Assembly: GCA_947493585.1 (NCBI GenBank)
Contig: CANLRI010000002.1
Coordinates: forward strand, 124,001 to 188,000
Source: an uncultured Planococcus sp.
GTDB lineage: Bacteria; Bacillota; Bacilli; Bacillales_A; Planococcaceae
Direction: 5' to 3'
Length of the DNA stretch: 64,000 nt
Shown: positions 26,682 to 36,105 of the stretch, piece after piece
How the letters are laid out: every line of letters starts with the position of its first letter
How positions within the stretch are numbered: the first letter of the stretch is position 1
Translations under genes and position numbers: made by a program
The notes under the pieces: generated by a model
What the model was told of the DNA's origin: nothing
The model's input: the letters and a program-made list of their open reading frames with translations, nothing else
Database searches by the model: none

Positions 26682-26849
26682 TGTCCCTGTGCAAGACACA
26701 ATTCGGATGGCCGAATTCTTGATGTAGCAGTATTTCGGTGAAAGAACGTCCCTGTGCACCAAACAATTTGACGCATCCGCGCTGACGGATGCGTCTTTTT
26801 TCTGCTTGATGCAACGAATTGTTTGGGAATTGTGTGGTGCATAGGGACA
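26682..26849. repeat. Compound dispersed element (locus 7): forward pair plus inverted unit
   Basis: Forward units at 26682-26704 (CAAG) and 26747-26769 (CACC), 65 bp apart with TCTTGATGTAGCAG in the spacer. A third unit in reverse orientation lies at 26827-26849, across the terminator hairpin. The second unit has CCAAACAATT in place of CACACAATT, and the complement AATTGTTTGG occurs at about 26818-26827 beside the reverse unit. Confidence 0.88.
26770..26802 (+). terminator. Hairpin embedded in dispersed element locus 7
   Basis: Stem GACGCATCCG / CGGATGCGTC with 6-nt loop, followed by TTTTTTC. It is located between two head-to-head repeat units. Confidence 0.85.
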
Positions 26850-26937
26850 AACTGGTTGTGTGAATCACCCCGAAATAGGGAACGCTTCTATATAGTAGTG
26901 TAATCCACTGATGGGATTGGAAAAGGAGAATGGTAAC

Positions 26938-29208
26938 ATGCCAGATAAACGAGATGAAATCATATTGCGAGGGCTTCGTGAAAACAATTTGAAGAATATC
27001 GATTTGAATATCCCGAAAGAGAAGATCAACGTGTTTACCGGCTTGTCGGGTTCCGGGAAAAGTTCGGTGGTGTTCGATACATTGGCAACGGAAAGTAGAC
27101 GGCAGATGACTTTGAACTACCCGCTGTACATTCGCCACCAGATGCCGAGATATGAGCGGCCGCATGCCGACTTGATGCAGCATTTGAGCCCGGTGGTGGT
27201 CGTGGAACAAAAGCCGGTCAGAGGCAATTCACGTTCGACAGTCGGCACGTATATGGACATCGACCCGTTGATTCGGCTGTTGTTCTCAAGAATAGGTAGC
27301 CCGCCGATCGGCTCGGCGACGGAGTTTTCGAGTGAAAGTTCGTTCGGCAATTGTCCGGAATGCAATGGCTTCGGGGAAGTCGTGGCGCCGGATATCCATA
27401 AATTGATCGACCACACGAAATCAATCCGGGAATCTGCGGTGCGCTTCAAGCCGCTCGCGCCTCCTGGCTGGCAAGGCAGATGGATGAGAGACGGCGGATT
27501 ATTCGATCCCGATCTTCCCATCAAAGATTTCACAGAAGAAAAATACAACCTGCTCGTCTACGGGCCGCCGGAAGGAGAACGTGCATTTAGCACTTATTAT
27601 TACAAAGAAGGCAATCGCGACATCGAATGGGACGGCCTGCTTCCGAGGTTTATTCGCCTGTACATCAACCGGGACTTGACGAAACTGAAAGTCGTGTCCC
27701 AGGAAGACGTCTTGGCGCTGACGACGCGTACCCCGTGCCCGGTTTGTGAAGGATCGGGACTCAATCCAAGAGTGCTGGAGTGCAAAATCAACGGCTTGAA
27801 CATCGCTCATTACGCCCGCTTGGAATTAACGGAACTGCTCGGTGAACTGGATAAGATCGACGACCCGATTGGCAAGTCAATTGCCCAACAGGCGCATCCG
27901 AGCGTCAAGCAATTGGTCGGTTTGGGGCTCGGCTATTTGAGCCTGTCGCGAAAAATGGGTACCTTGTCCGGAGGGGAAGCGCAGCGCGTGAAAATCGCGC
28001 GCCACCTTGGCAGCAGCCTCAACAACATCACCTATATTTTCGATGAACCGAGTGCCGGCTTGCATCCTGAAGAAATCAATATGTTGACGCATATGCTGGA
28101 AAGCTTGCGGGACAATTACAATACCGTCGTGGTCATTGAACACAATCTGGCGGTCATCAAAACGGCGGATGAAATCATCGAAATGGGACCTTCTGCTGGC
28201 AGAGGCGGCGGTGAAGTGGTCTATCAAGGTGGGCAGGAAGGCTTGAAGAAAGCTTCCGCCATCACGGATTTGGATCATACTGTGACGGTGAATAAACAGC
28301 CGCGAGCAGCCGCAAATACATTTTCAATTAAAAACGCATCCGATAATAATTTGAAGAATGTCAGCGTGGAAATTCCGCAGAATGCGCTCGTTTCGGTGTG
28401 CGGCGTTTCCGGTTCCGGAAAAAGCTCCTTGATGTTCGGCGCATTTACCGGCAACTATCCTGATACGATTGCGGTCGGCCAAGGCAGCATCGGCACGTCC
28501 AGCCGTTCGACGCTCGCGACGTATATGGGCATCATGAGCGACATCCGGTCGATCCTCGCAAAACAAACCGGACAGCCGGCGGGCTTGTTCAGCTTTAATT
28601 CACTCGGTGCCTGCCCGGTTTGTGAAGGCAAAGGCATCACCACGCCGAACGTTGCGTTTGCGGATCCCGTGACCGTGACCTGTGAAGCGTGCAAGGGTAC
28701 GCGGTATTCAGATGAAGCCTTGTCGTACCGCTATAAAGGAAAGAACATTGTAGAAATTTTGGAGTTGACGATCGAGGAAACAAACGAGTATTTGGAAATG
28801 CCGAAAATCGTCAAAAAAGTCGATACGTTGAAAGACGTGGGACTCGGCTACCTGACACTTGGCCAAACGACAGGGTCGTTAAGTGGGGGCGAAGTGCAGC
28901 GTTTGAAACTGGCGAGCCATTTGAAAAAAGAAGGACAGATCTATTTATTGGACGAACCGTCACTTGGTTTGCATACGCGTGACAATGCCCATCTGCTGGA
29001 CGTCTTCCAAAGACTGGTCGATAGAGGCAATTCAGTCATCCTCATCGAGCACAACTTGAACTTGATCGCGGCGAGCGATTGGGTCATCGAAATGGGCCCG
29101 GGCGGCGGCAAAAAAGGCGGCGAAGTGTTGTTTGAAGGCACGCCGGAGCAGATGCTCGAAGCGGACACCTTGACTGCGAAATGGCTGAGAGATGGCGTGA
29201 AAGGATAG
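26938..29208 (+). CDS. Short UvrA-like ABC ATPase
   Basis: A 756-residue paralogue of excinuclease subunit A (normal UvrA is about 940). Both ATPase modules are intact: Walker A GLSGSGKSS at residue 35, first signature LSGGEAQRVK, second Walker A GVSGSGKSS and signature LSGGEVQRLK, with Walker B ending in DEPS in both. A complete zinc finger (CPVC...CEAC) is in the second half; the first half keeps only CxxC pairs. Its length suggests that the UvrB-binding insertion is missing, as in the UvrA2/DrrC-like class linked to drug tolerance. ATG 26938 has AAAGGAG upstream. The gene is followed by two tandem dispersed elements. Confidence 0.9.
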   Translation: MPDKRDEIILRGLRENNLKNIDLNIPKEKINVFTGLSGSGKSSVVFDTLATESRRQMTLNYPLYIRHQMPRYERPHADLMQHLSPVVVVEQKPVRGNSRSTVGTYMDIDPLIRLLFSRIGSPPIGSATEFSSESSFGNCPECNGFGEVVAPDIHKLIDHTKSIRESAVRFKPLAPPGWQGRWMRDGGLFDPDLPIKDFTEEKYNLLVYGPPEGERAFSTYYYKEGNRDIEWDGLLPRFIRLYINRDLTKLKVVSQEDVLALTTRTPCPVCEGSGLNPRVLECKINGLNIAHYARLELTELLGELDKIDDPIGKSIAQQAHPSVKQLVGLGLGYLSLSRKMGTLSGGEAQRVKIARHLGSSLNNITYIFDEPSAGLHPEEINMLTHMLESLRDNYNTVVVIEHNLAVIKTADEIIEMGPSAGRGGGEVVYQGGQEGLKKASAITDLDHTVTVNKQPRAAANTFSIKNASDNNLKNVSVEIPQNALVSVCGVSGSGKSSLMFGAFTGNYPDTIAVGQGSIGTSSRSTLATYMGIMSDIRSILAKQTGQPAGLFSFNSLGACPVCEGKGITTPNVAFADPVTVTCEACKGTRYSDEALSYRYKGKNIVEILELTIEETNEYLEMPKIVKKVDTLKDVGLGYLTLGQTTGSLSGGEVQRLKLASHLKKEGQIYLLDEPSLGLHTRDNAHLLDVFQRLVDRGNSVILIEHNLNLIAASDWVIEMGPGGGKKGGEVLFEGTPEQMLEADTLTAKWLRDGVKG

Positions 29209-29221
29209 AGTGGCAGCGTTT

Positions 29222-29404
29222 TGTCCCTGTGCATGACACAATTCAGTAGGCGCAAACCTTGATGCAGCGGCATTTCGGTGCGGAAACGTCCCTGTGCGTC
29301 ACACAATTCTCTTGTCTGTCCCTGTGCATGACACAATTTCAGTGCCAGAAACCTTGATATAGCAGCATTCTGATAGTAGAACGTCCCTGTGTACGACACA
29401 ATTC
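29222..29404 (+). repeat. Tandem pair of dispersed elements (locus 8), four units
   Basis: Units at 29222-29244 (CATG), 29287-29309 (CGTC), 29317-29339 (CATG) and 29382-29404 (TACG). Two complete 65-bp-period elements follow each other with 7 bp between. Spacers read AAACCTTGATGCAGCGGCATT and AAACCTTGATATAGCAGCATT within 20-base windows. It starts 14 bases after the UvrA-like stop; no hairpin terminator follows. Confidence 0.93.
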
Positions 29405-29426
29405 CTCTGATTCATTCCAGGAAATC

Positions 29427-29453
29427 GTTTCAGTGGCTGGTAAAAACGGGAAG
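29427..29453 (+). promoter_or_regulatory. Weak sigmaB-like promoter before the TspO-like gene
   Basis: GTTTCA and GGGAAG are separated by 15 bases, close to the sigmaB pattern GTTTAA-N12-15-GGGWAW. Confidence 0.35.
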
Positions 29454-29513
29454 ATAGTAAGAAAGCGGCATATATTGCCAGTGATTATTATCTTTCAGGA
29501 GGATGAAACCATC

Positions 29514-30326
29514 ATGGATGAACGTACATTGAAGAAAACCCAATTGTTTACGATCTTGAACCTGGTTGCTTATTTCGCGACGCTTGGGGTTAATTACCTC
29601 GGCTCGTCGGGGTTCTTTAACGGCAATACACAAAAAGACATTTCGGATAAATACATGACGCTTATTTCGCCGGCGCCGTTTACTTTTTCGATTTGGGGCG
29701 TTATCTATACGCTGGTGTTGATCACCCTCGTTTATTTATTCATCAAACGAAAAGATGCGAAGGTCAGCCGGTTGACGCTGTTGATCTCGCCGTTATTCAT
29801 CGCGAGTTCGCTGCTCAATATGGGCTGGATTGTCGTGTTTTCATACGAATGGCTGGGCGTTTCGACAGTATTGATTGCAGGCTTGTTGTTTTCCTTGCTG
29901 TTCATTGTGGAAAGAATCTACAAACACCGTTCTGAGTTTCCGTCGATGCTGGCGGGGCTTGCGTTCACGTTATACGGGGCGTGGGTGTTCATTGCGACGA
30001 TTGTCAATATTTCGCTATCCTTGGTGCAATGGGAATGGGACGGATTCGGCATTTCCGATTCCGTCTGGACGCTCATCGTCTTAGGAATTGCCGTCGTATT
30101 TGTCCTGTTCTACTTGTCGCGTTTCAAAAACGCGGCGTTTCCGATCCCGATTGCCTGGGCGTTCTTCGGCATCTATAGTGCTTATATGAGTGGAACGCTC
30201 GACCCGGAGATGGCGACAATTATTCAAGGAGCCCTGCTAGCAGGCATTGTCATTTTCTTGATTTCTGTAGTGTGGACATTCTTTAAAAATGGCAAATCCC
30301 TTTTCCCGAAACATAAGACAGTTTAA
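29514..30326 (+). CDS. TspO/MBR-like tryptophan-rich membrane protein
   Basis: About 270 residues with seven or eight hydrophobic segments. The N-terminal half shows the pattern of TspO-related proteins: FTFSIWGVIY, LLNMGWIVVF and FTLYGAWVFIATIVN, with conserved Trp. It is longer than classical TspO (about 160 residues), as in the larger Firmicutes group. Ligand (porphyrin or other) is not known. ATG 29514 has AGGAGGATG nearby, whereas the longer frame from 29433 has none. Confidence 0.75.
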   Translation: MDERTLKKTQLFTILNLVAYFATLGVNYLGSSGFFNGNTQKDISDKYMTLISPAPFTFSIWGVIYTLVLITLVYLFIKRKDAKVSRLTLLISPLFIASSLLNMGWIVVFSYEWLGVSTVLIAGLLFSLLFIVERIYKHRSEFPSMLAGLAFTLYGAWVFIATIVNISLSLVQWEWDGFGISDSVWTLIVLGIAVVFVLFYLSRFKNAAFPIPIAWAFFGIYSAYMSGTLDPEMATIIQGALLAGIVIFLISVVWTFFKNGKSLFPKHKTV

Positions 30327-30370
30327 ATGAAGAAGTTTGTGTGATAAAAAATTGAGGGAATTGTAAGTTT

Positions 30371-30396
30371 GTTTAAATCCGAAAACATTCGGGAAC
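30371..30396 (+). promoter_or_regulatory. SigmaB-type promoter of the DJ-1/PfpI gene
   Basis: GTTTAA at 30371-30376, 14-base spacer, GGGAAC at 30391-30396: nearly perfect match to the general-stress consensus GTTTAA-N12-15-GGGWAW. The start codon is 39 bp downstream. Confidence 0.7.
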
Positions 30397-30434
30397 AACT
30401 AGTGACAGAATGATTTTCAGAGGAGGAACTATCA

Positions 30435-31100
30435 ATGGCTAAAGTATTAGCAGTGCTATCAAGTGGACATAAAGATACAGAAAACAATTACGAAACCGGC
30501 TGGTGGGCGGAAGAACTTTTCGCACCGATGGAAATTTTGGAGAATGCAGGACACCAAGTGGAGCTCGCTTCGCCAAAAGGCGGCAAACCGACGCTCGACG
30601 AAGTCAGCATCAGTGAAGAGTATGACCCGGAAGGCAAGTACAAGAAAATGTACGAGTCCGGGCGTGCGGATAACACGCTGAAACTTGCGGACGTGGATGC
30701 GAAAGAATACGACGCGATTTTCATCGTCGGTGGACACGGCGCGATGTATGATCTCGCAGAAGACGAAACGCTTCACGGGATCATCAACGCTGTTTATGAC
30801 AACGGCAAGATTGTGTCGGCTGTCTGCCACGGACCGGCGCCGTTGATCTGGACGAAGCGCCCAGACGGCCAAAGCATCATCGCTGGACTGGACGTTACGG
30901 GCTATCCGCAAGCCGTCGAACCGGAAGGGCTACCAGAAATTCTGCCGTTTAGCCTGGAAGGCAAAATGAATGAAGTGGCAAATTACACCGCTGACGAAAA
31001 AGTTGTGTGGGGCAATGAGCAAGTATTGACAGGCCGCGACCCGTTCGCTTCTGAAGCATTGGCTGAGGAATTGGTCAAAGCATTGGATAAGAAAAACTAA
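30435..31100 (+). CDS. DJ-1/PfpI-family protein (Hsp31/class I amidotransferase-like)
   Basis: A 221-residue protein. The nucleophile elbow AVCHGPAPL (Cys near residue 130), the upstream Glu in NNYETGWWAEE, and the Asp/His surroundings (VGGHGAMYDL) match the Hsp31-like/glyoxalase III branch. These proteins degrade methylglyoxal or act as chaperones; which applies here is inferred. GAGGAGGA precedes the ATG. A sigmaB-like promoter suggests stress induction. Its own terminator follows. Confidence 0.9.
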   Translation: MAKVLAVLSSGHKDTENNYETGWWAEELFAPMEILENAGHQVELASPKGGKPTLDEVSISEEYDPEGKYKKMYESGRADNTLKLADVDAKEYDAIFIVGGHGAMYDLAEDETLHGIINAVYDNGKIVSAVCHGPAPLIWTKRPDGQSIIAGLDVTGYPQAVEPEGLPEILPFSLEGKMNEVANYTADEKVVWGNEQVLTGRDPFASEALAEELVKALDKKN

Positions 31101-31132
31101 TAATTGATGGGCGATACCGCCATCTCGATAAG

Positions 31133-31172
31133 CAAGGCTTTGCAGCGTTCTCGTGCAAAGTCTTGTTTTTTT
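31133..31172 (+). terminator. Terminator after the DJ-1/PfpI gene
   Basis: Stem CAAGGCTTTGCA (31133-31144) with TGCAAAGTCTTG (31154-31165), then TTTTTTT. Confidence 0.92.
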
Positions 31173-31313
31173 GAATGAAAAACTGGATGCACCAGCTTTC
31201 TATAGAAATTTTTCTCTACGCTAGATACGCGACAGCGACATTAATTGAAGGCATCGAATGAAAAAAAGTCGGAGAGCGAATAAGAATATTTAAACAAAAA
31301 TTCAGAAAATATA

Positions 31314-31340
31314 TTGACAGCGCTTTCTTTTAAGTATACC
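31314..31340 (+). promoter_or_regulatory. glpFK promoter with overlapping cre-like site
   Basis: TTGACA (31314-31319) and TATACC (31335-31340), 15-base spacer. TGACAGCGCTTTCT (31315-31328) matches the CcpA cre consensus TGWAANCGNTNWCA at 12 of 14 positions and covers the -35 box, predicting glucose repression. Confidence 0.65.
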
Positions 31341-31380
31341 TTATAGATAACAAGTTAAGAGTTGTGTTGGAGACCCGGAG

Positions 31381-31440
31381 ATTCGCACATTAATGAGTAC
31401 TTCTATCGAGGAGAACTTTCATTAATTGCGGATTTTTTTT
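31381..31440 (+). promoter_or_regulatory. glpFK leader terminator (GlpP-type antitermination)
   Basis: A long inverted repeat (31381-31397 with 31417-31432, one bulge) followed by eight T lies about 50 bp before glpF and after the promoter. Transcription would stop here unless prevented; in B. subtilis GlpP with glycerol 3-phosphate does this. The glpP gene is not in this window. Confidence 0.75.
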
Positions 31441-31489
31441 ATGGCCATTTACACAACTGTTGCTTTAAAACGAAAGGAAGTGTTAAGCA

Positions 31490-32329
31490 ATGTCAGAGTT
31501 TTTAGCAGAATTGATTGGGACCATGATCTTGATTATTTTCGGCGGCGGTGTAGTGGCGGGAGTAGTCTTGAAAGATTCCAAGGCGGAAGGCAGTGGATGG
31601 GTCGTCATCACGATTGCGTGGGGGCTGGCCGTTACGATGGCGGTGTACGCGGTGGGCAGTTTTTCAGGAGCCCATGTCAATCCGGCGGTAACTTTTGGAT
31701 TGGCATCTGTAGGAGAATTTCCGTGGTCGAAAGTTCCGATGTATATTCTCGCCCAAATGATCGGCGCGATTATCGGCGCAGTAATCGTCTTTTTGAATTA
31801 CTTGCCACATTGGAAGATTACGGAAGATCAAGGAGCAAAATTAGCTGTATTCTCGACCGGTCCCGCTGTTCGAAGCCCATTTTCGAATTTAGTGAGTGAA
31901 ATCATCGGAACTGCCGTGTTGGTGATGGGTTTGCTGTTCATCGGCGCCAATGACTTTACAGATGGCTTGAATCCTTTGATTGTCGGAGCTTTGATCATTG
32001 CAATCGGCATGTCGCTCGGCGGCACGACTGGATACGCGATCAATCCGGCGCGTGACCTTGGCCCCCGTATTGCACACGCTTTTCTTCCTATTCCTGGAAA
32101 AGGAAGTTCGGACTGGAGTTATGCTTGGGTTCCCGTCGTCGGGCCGATCTTCGGCGGTATTTACGGAGCAGTTTTCTATAAAGCGCTCTTCACGAGTGAT
32201 TACAGCCTGCTGTTCTGGGGACTGAGCGTGGTCATGGCCGTTATCTTGATCGGGGCAGCGAACGCCGAATTGAAAAAAGGACACACGGTAGCGAATGAAA
32301 TTGAAGACACGTTAGTGGATGACAAATAA
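31490..32329 (+). CDS. glpF: Glycerol uptake facilitator (aquaglyceroporin)
   Basis: A 279-residue MIP channel with six helices and two NPA half-helices: SGAHVNPAVT near residue 63 and GYAINPARDLGPR near 184. The Asp right after the second NPAR is typical of glycerol-conducting members. AAAGGAAGTG precedes the ATG. It lies 36 bp before glpK in one operon, so that imported glycerol is phosphorylated at once. Controlled by the cre-overlapped promoter and leader terminator upstream. Confidence 0.95.
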   Translation: MSEFLAELIGTMILIIFGGGVVAGVVLKDSKAEGSGWVVITIAWGLAVTMAVYAVGSFSGAHVNPAVTFGLASVGEFPWSKVPMYILAQMIGAIIGAVIVFLNYLPHWKITEDQGAKLAVFSTGPAVRSPFSNLVSEIIGTAVLVMGLLFIGANDFTDGLNPLIVGALIIAIGMSLGGTTGYAINPARDLGPRIAHAFLPIPGKGSSDWSYAWVPVVGPIFGGIYGAVFYKALFTSDYSLLFWGLSVVMAVILIGAANAELKKGHTVANEIEDTLVDDK

Positions 32330-33862
<1,533 letters not shown>

Positions 33863-33875
33863 TCTTCCAACAGTA

Positions 33876-33910
33876 AAAAACACACGCGATCGTCCGTCGC
33901 GTGTGTTTTT
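33876..33910 (+). terminator. Terminator of the glpFK operon
   Basis: Perfect 14-bp stem AAAAACACACGCGA / TCGCGTGTGTTTTT with 7-nt loop. Confidence 0.95.
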
Positions 33911-33916
33911 CTATGT

Positions 33917-34027
33917 GAGTTGTGTGATGCACAGGGACAACAAGCCGTTCACGGAACACGAAAAGCCTTGCTCCGCCTGCCTTTCTTAAGAATGCAAGGG
34001 ACCTGAATTGTGTGGCGCACAGGGACA
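33917..34027 (-). repeat. Dispersed element, long-spacer form, reverse orientation (locus 9)
   Basis: Reverse units at 33917-33939 (CATC) and 34005-34027 (CGCC) start 88 bp apart, with a 65-bp spacer in place of 42. It begins 6 bases after the glpFK terminator. Confidence 0.85.
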
Positions 34028-34076
34028 CGACGGGTGGTAGAATAAAAAGAGACAAGAAACAGAAAGGGATGAGCCC

Positions 34077-35063
34077 ATGCCACTGCAAATCGTGCGCAAC
34101 GACATCACCAAAATGAACACGGAGATAATCGTCAACGCCGCAAACTCCAGCTTGAAAATGGGTGGAGGCGTATGCGGTGCGATTTTTCGCGCAGCGGGGC
34201 CGAAAGAGCTGCAGGAAGCGTGCGACCGAATCGGTTATTGTGCGGCCGGCGAAGCGGTGCATACCGACGGCTTCACACTCAATGCGAAATACGTCATCCA
34301 TACAGTAGGCCCGGTATGGGAAGGCGGAGGCCGCAATGAGGAAATGTTGCTGCGCAATTGCTACCGCAACTCGCTGGAACTTGCAGTCGAGCTTGGCTGT
34401 GAGTCGATCGCGTTTCCGCTCATCTCGACCGGCATCTTCGGTTATCCGAAAGAACCAGCGTTGCGAGTGGCGACGGAAGAAATCGATGAATTTCTGAACG
34501 AGCACGACATGGATGTCTATTTGGTCGTCTTGGACAAGCAGTCGTTCGGCATCAGCCAGAAGCTTTACGCATCGATTGAAACGTTCATCGAAGAACAAGA
34601 AGCATCGGTCTTGGAAGAAAAGGCTGTTCGTTACCGCGACCAGCGGCCACTCGACATGCCGATGTACGAACCGAAAGAAGTGGTGGAACAGGAGCTGAGC
34701 CTCGAAGAGTTTTTGGAAGTGGTGGATGAATCCTTTCCGCAGCGGCTATTTAGGTTCATAGATGAGCGGGGCATGACCGATGCGGAGACTTATAAAAAAG
34801 CGAACCTCGACAAAAAGCTGTTTTCTAAGATCAGGAATTCACCTGGCTACACACCGAAGAAAAAGACTATCCTCGCGTTTGCGGTCGCGCTCGAACTGGA
34901 CCTCGACGAGACAGAGGAATTGCTCGGGACAGCTGGCTACCGCTTGTCGAACAGCCACAAGTTTGACTTGATCGTCCGCTATTTCATCGAGCGGGAACAG
35001 TACAATATTTTTGAAATCAATGAAGCCTTGTTTGTATTTGACGAAGCGCTTCTCGGTTCGTAA
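34077..35063 (+). CDS. Macro-domain (ADP-ribose hydrolase) protein with helical C-terminal domain
   Basis: A 328-residue protein. Residues 1-170 are a macro domain of the YmdB/MacroD type: IVNAANSSLKMGGGVCGAIF, with the catalytic/ligand loop, and PLISTGIFGYP. It should bind ADP-ribose and may remove O-acetyl- or protein-linked ADP-ribose. Residues 215-328 form a separate helical domain (LDKKLFSKIRNSPGYTPKK, then LAFAVALELDLDETEELL) that looks like an XRE-type helix-turn-helix seen in other macro-domain proteins. The fusion suggests a sensor or regulator. A vWA-domain gene and a Ltp-repeat gene follow on the same strand, but terminators separate them. Confidence 0.85.
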   Translation: MPLQIVRNDITKMNTEIIVNAANSSLKMGGGVCGAIFRAAGPKELQEACDRIGYCAAGEAVHTDGFTLNAKYVIHTVGPVWEGGGRNEEMLLRNCYRNSLELAVELGCESIAFPLISTGIFGYPKEPALRVATEEIDEFLNEHDMDVYLVVLDKQSFGISQKLYASIETFIEEQEASVLEEKAVRYRDQRPLDMPMYEPKEVVEQELSLEEFLEVVDESFPQRLFRFIDERGMTDAETYKKANLDKKLFSKIRNSPGYTPKKKTILAFAVALELDLDETEELLGTAGYRLSNSHKFDLIVRYFIEREQYNIFEINEALFVFDEALLGS

Positions 35064-35090
35064 AAGGTCGCTTTCGAAGCGACCTTTTTT
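35062..35090 (+). terminator. Terminator after the macro-domain gene
   Basis: Stem AAAAGGTCGCTT / AAGCGACCTTTT, loop TCG, T-run. It overlaps the stop codon. An identical hairpin occurs at 35329-35358. Confidence 0.93.
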
Positions 35091-35134
35091 AGTCTGTCGA
35101 GAAACTCCGGAAAGTCGTATTTTCCGAAGCCTAT

Positions 35135-35231
35135 CGTTCGCTTTCCGTGGGCTCGCGCCCAAGCCTCCTCAGCCGCTTCGCTGCTTGCGGGGTCTCGGTC
35201 GTCTCGCTGATCCACTGGAGTCGAACGAACG
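35135..35231 (-). repeat. Bacillales-type GC-rich hairpin repeat, reverse copy
   Basis: The core CAAGCCTCCTCAGCC...GGGGTCTCGG is shared, inverted, with copies at 54495-54618 and 56966-57086. The ends CGTTCG and CGAACG form a short terminal inverted repeat. Similar sequences are common between genes in Bacillales; function unknown. Confidence 0.75.
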
Positions 35232-35328
35232 CTTCTCCAAATACTTAGATAGGTCATTGACTTTTGAATGTCGAAAACATGATCATATATTAATTCATAA
35301 TCGTTTAATAGACTTCTTCAACACTGTG

Positions 35329-35358
35329 AAAAAGGTCGCTTTCGAAGCGACCTTTTTT
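35329..35358 (+). terminator. Second, identical terminator upstream of the vWA gene
   Basis: Same stem as at 35062 plus one base pair, followed by TTTTTTCT. It lies 52 bp before the vWA start and could act as attenuator or insulate that gene. Confidence 0.88.
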
Positions 35359-35409
35359 CTATGTAGAAATCGTATCCTTGGTGTAGCAAGTAACCCAAAG
35401 GAGGAAACG

Positions 35410-36069
35410 ATGATGAAGAATGAAACGACGGAATTGGTGTTTATTCTCGATAAGAGCGGCTCGATGGCAGGGCTCGAACAAGATACGATCGGCGGCTTTA
35501 ACGCCTTGATCGACAAGCAGCGAAAGATCTCTGGCGAAGTTCGTGTGACGACGGTGCTGTTCAATCATGAATATGAATTGCTGCATGACCGGATTTCGCT
35601 TGAAGGAATTTCTCTGATGACGGATGAGGATTATGAAGTAGGCGGCATGACGGCTTTGCTCGATGCGGTCGGCTCGACGATCCAAAAAATCAGCAACGCG
35701 CAAAAAGGGACATTGAAAAAGCACCAGGCCGATCAAGTGATGTTCGTCATCACTACGGATGGACTGGAGAATTCTAGCTGTGAATACACGTACAAGAAAA
35801 TCCATGAAATGATCGCTTCAAAGAAGACGGCCGGTTGGGAATTTATCTTCCTTGGTGCAAACATCGACGCGGCCGCGACGGCAAAGAAATTCGGTGTCGA
35901 CGAGGATTTTGCGGTGGATTACCATGCGGATGCGGAGGGGACGAAGTTGAATTATCAAGTGTTGAGCGAAGCGGTGAGTTCGTTCCGGACCGGGAAAAAG
36001 ATTGACCGGGAGTGGAAGAAGGAGATTGAGAAGGATTATGAAGCTCGCGGAAATAAAGAAAAGCAATAA
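35410..36069 (+). CDS. von Willebrand factor A domain protein
   Basis: A 219-residue soluble vWA protein. The metal-binding MIDAS is complete: DKSGSM (DxSxS) near residue 12, Thr in GGMTALLDA near 82, and Asp in VITTDGLEN near 120. Such small vWA proteins work with AAA+ ATPases or Ter-type stress systems, but no such partner is visible. The start is ATG 35410 or 35413, with AAAGGAGGAAACG in front; the long upstream extension of this frame overlaps the macro gene and repeat DNA and is not real. The neighbourhood (macro domain before, Ltp repeats after) is the only functional hint. Confidence 0.87.
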   Translation: MMKNETTELVFILDKSGSMAGLEQDTIGGFNALIDKQRKISGEVRVTTVLFNHEYELLHDRISLEGISLMTDEDYEVGGMTALLDAVGSTIQKISNAQKGTLKKHQADQVMFVITTDGLENSSCEYTYKKIHEMIASKKTAGWEFIFLGANIDAAATAKKFGVDEDFAVDYHADAEGTKLNYQVLSEAVSSFRTGKKIDREWKKEIEKDYEARGNKEKQ

Positions 36070-36105
36070 TAAGTGAAATTCATTCGAAAATAAGGGGGGT
36101 TCATC

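Noticed and set aside
35011..35409. N-terminal extension of the vWA reading frame
   Set aside because: It overlaps the macro gene end, a terminator and a repeat, and a strong ribosome site fixes the start at 35410/35413.
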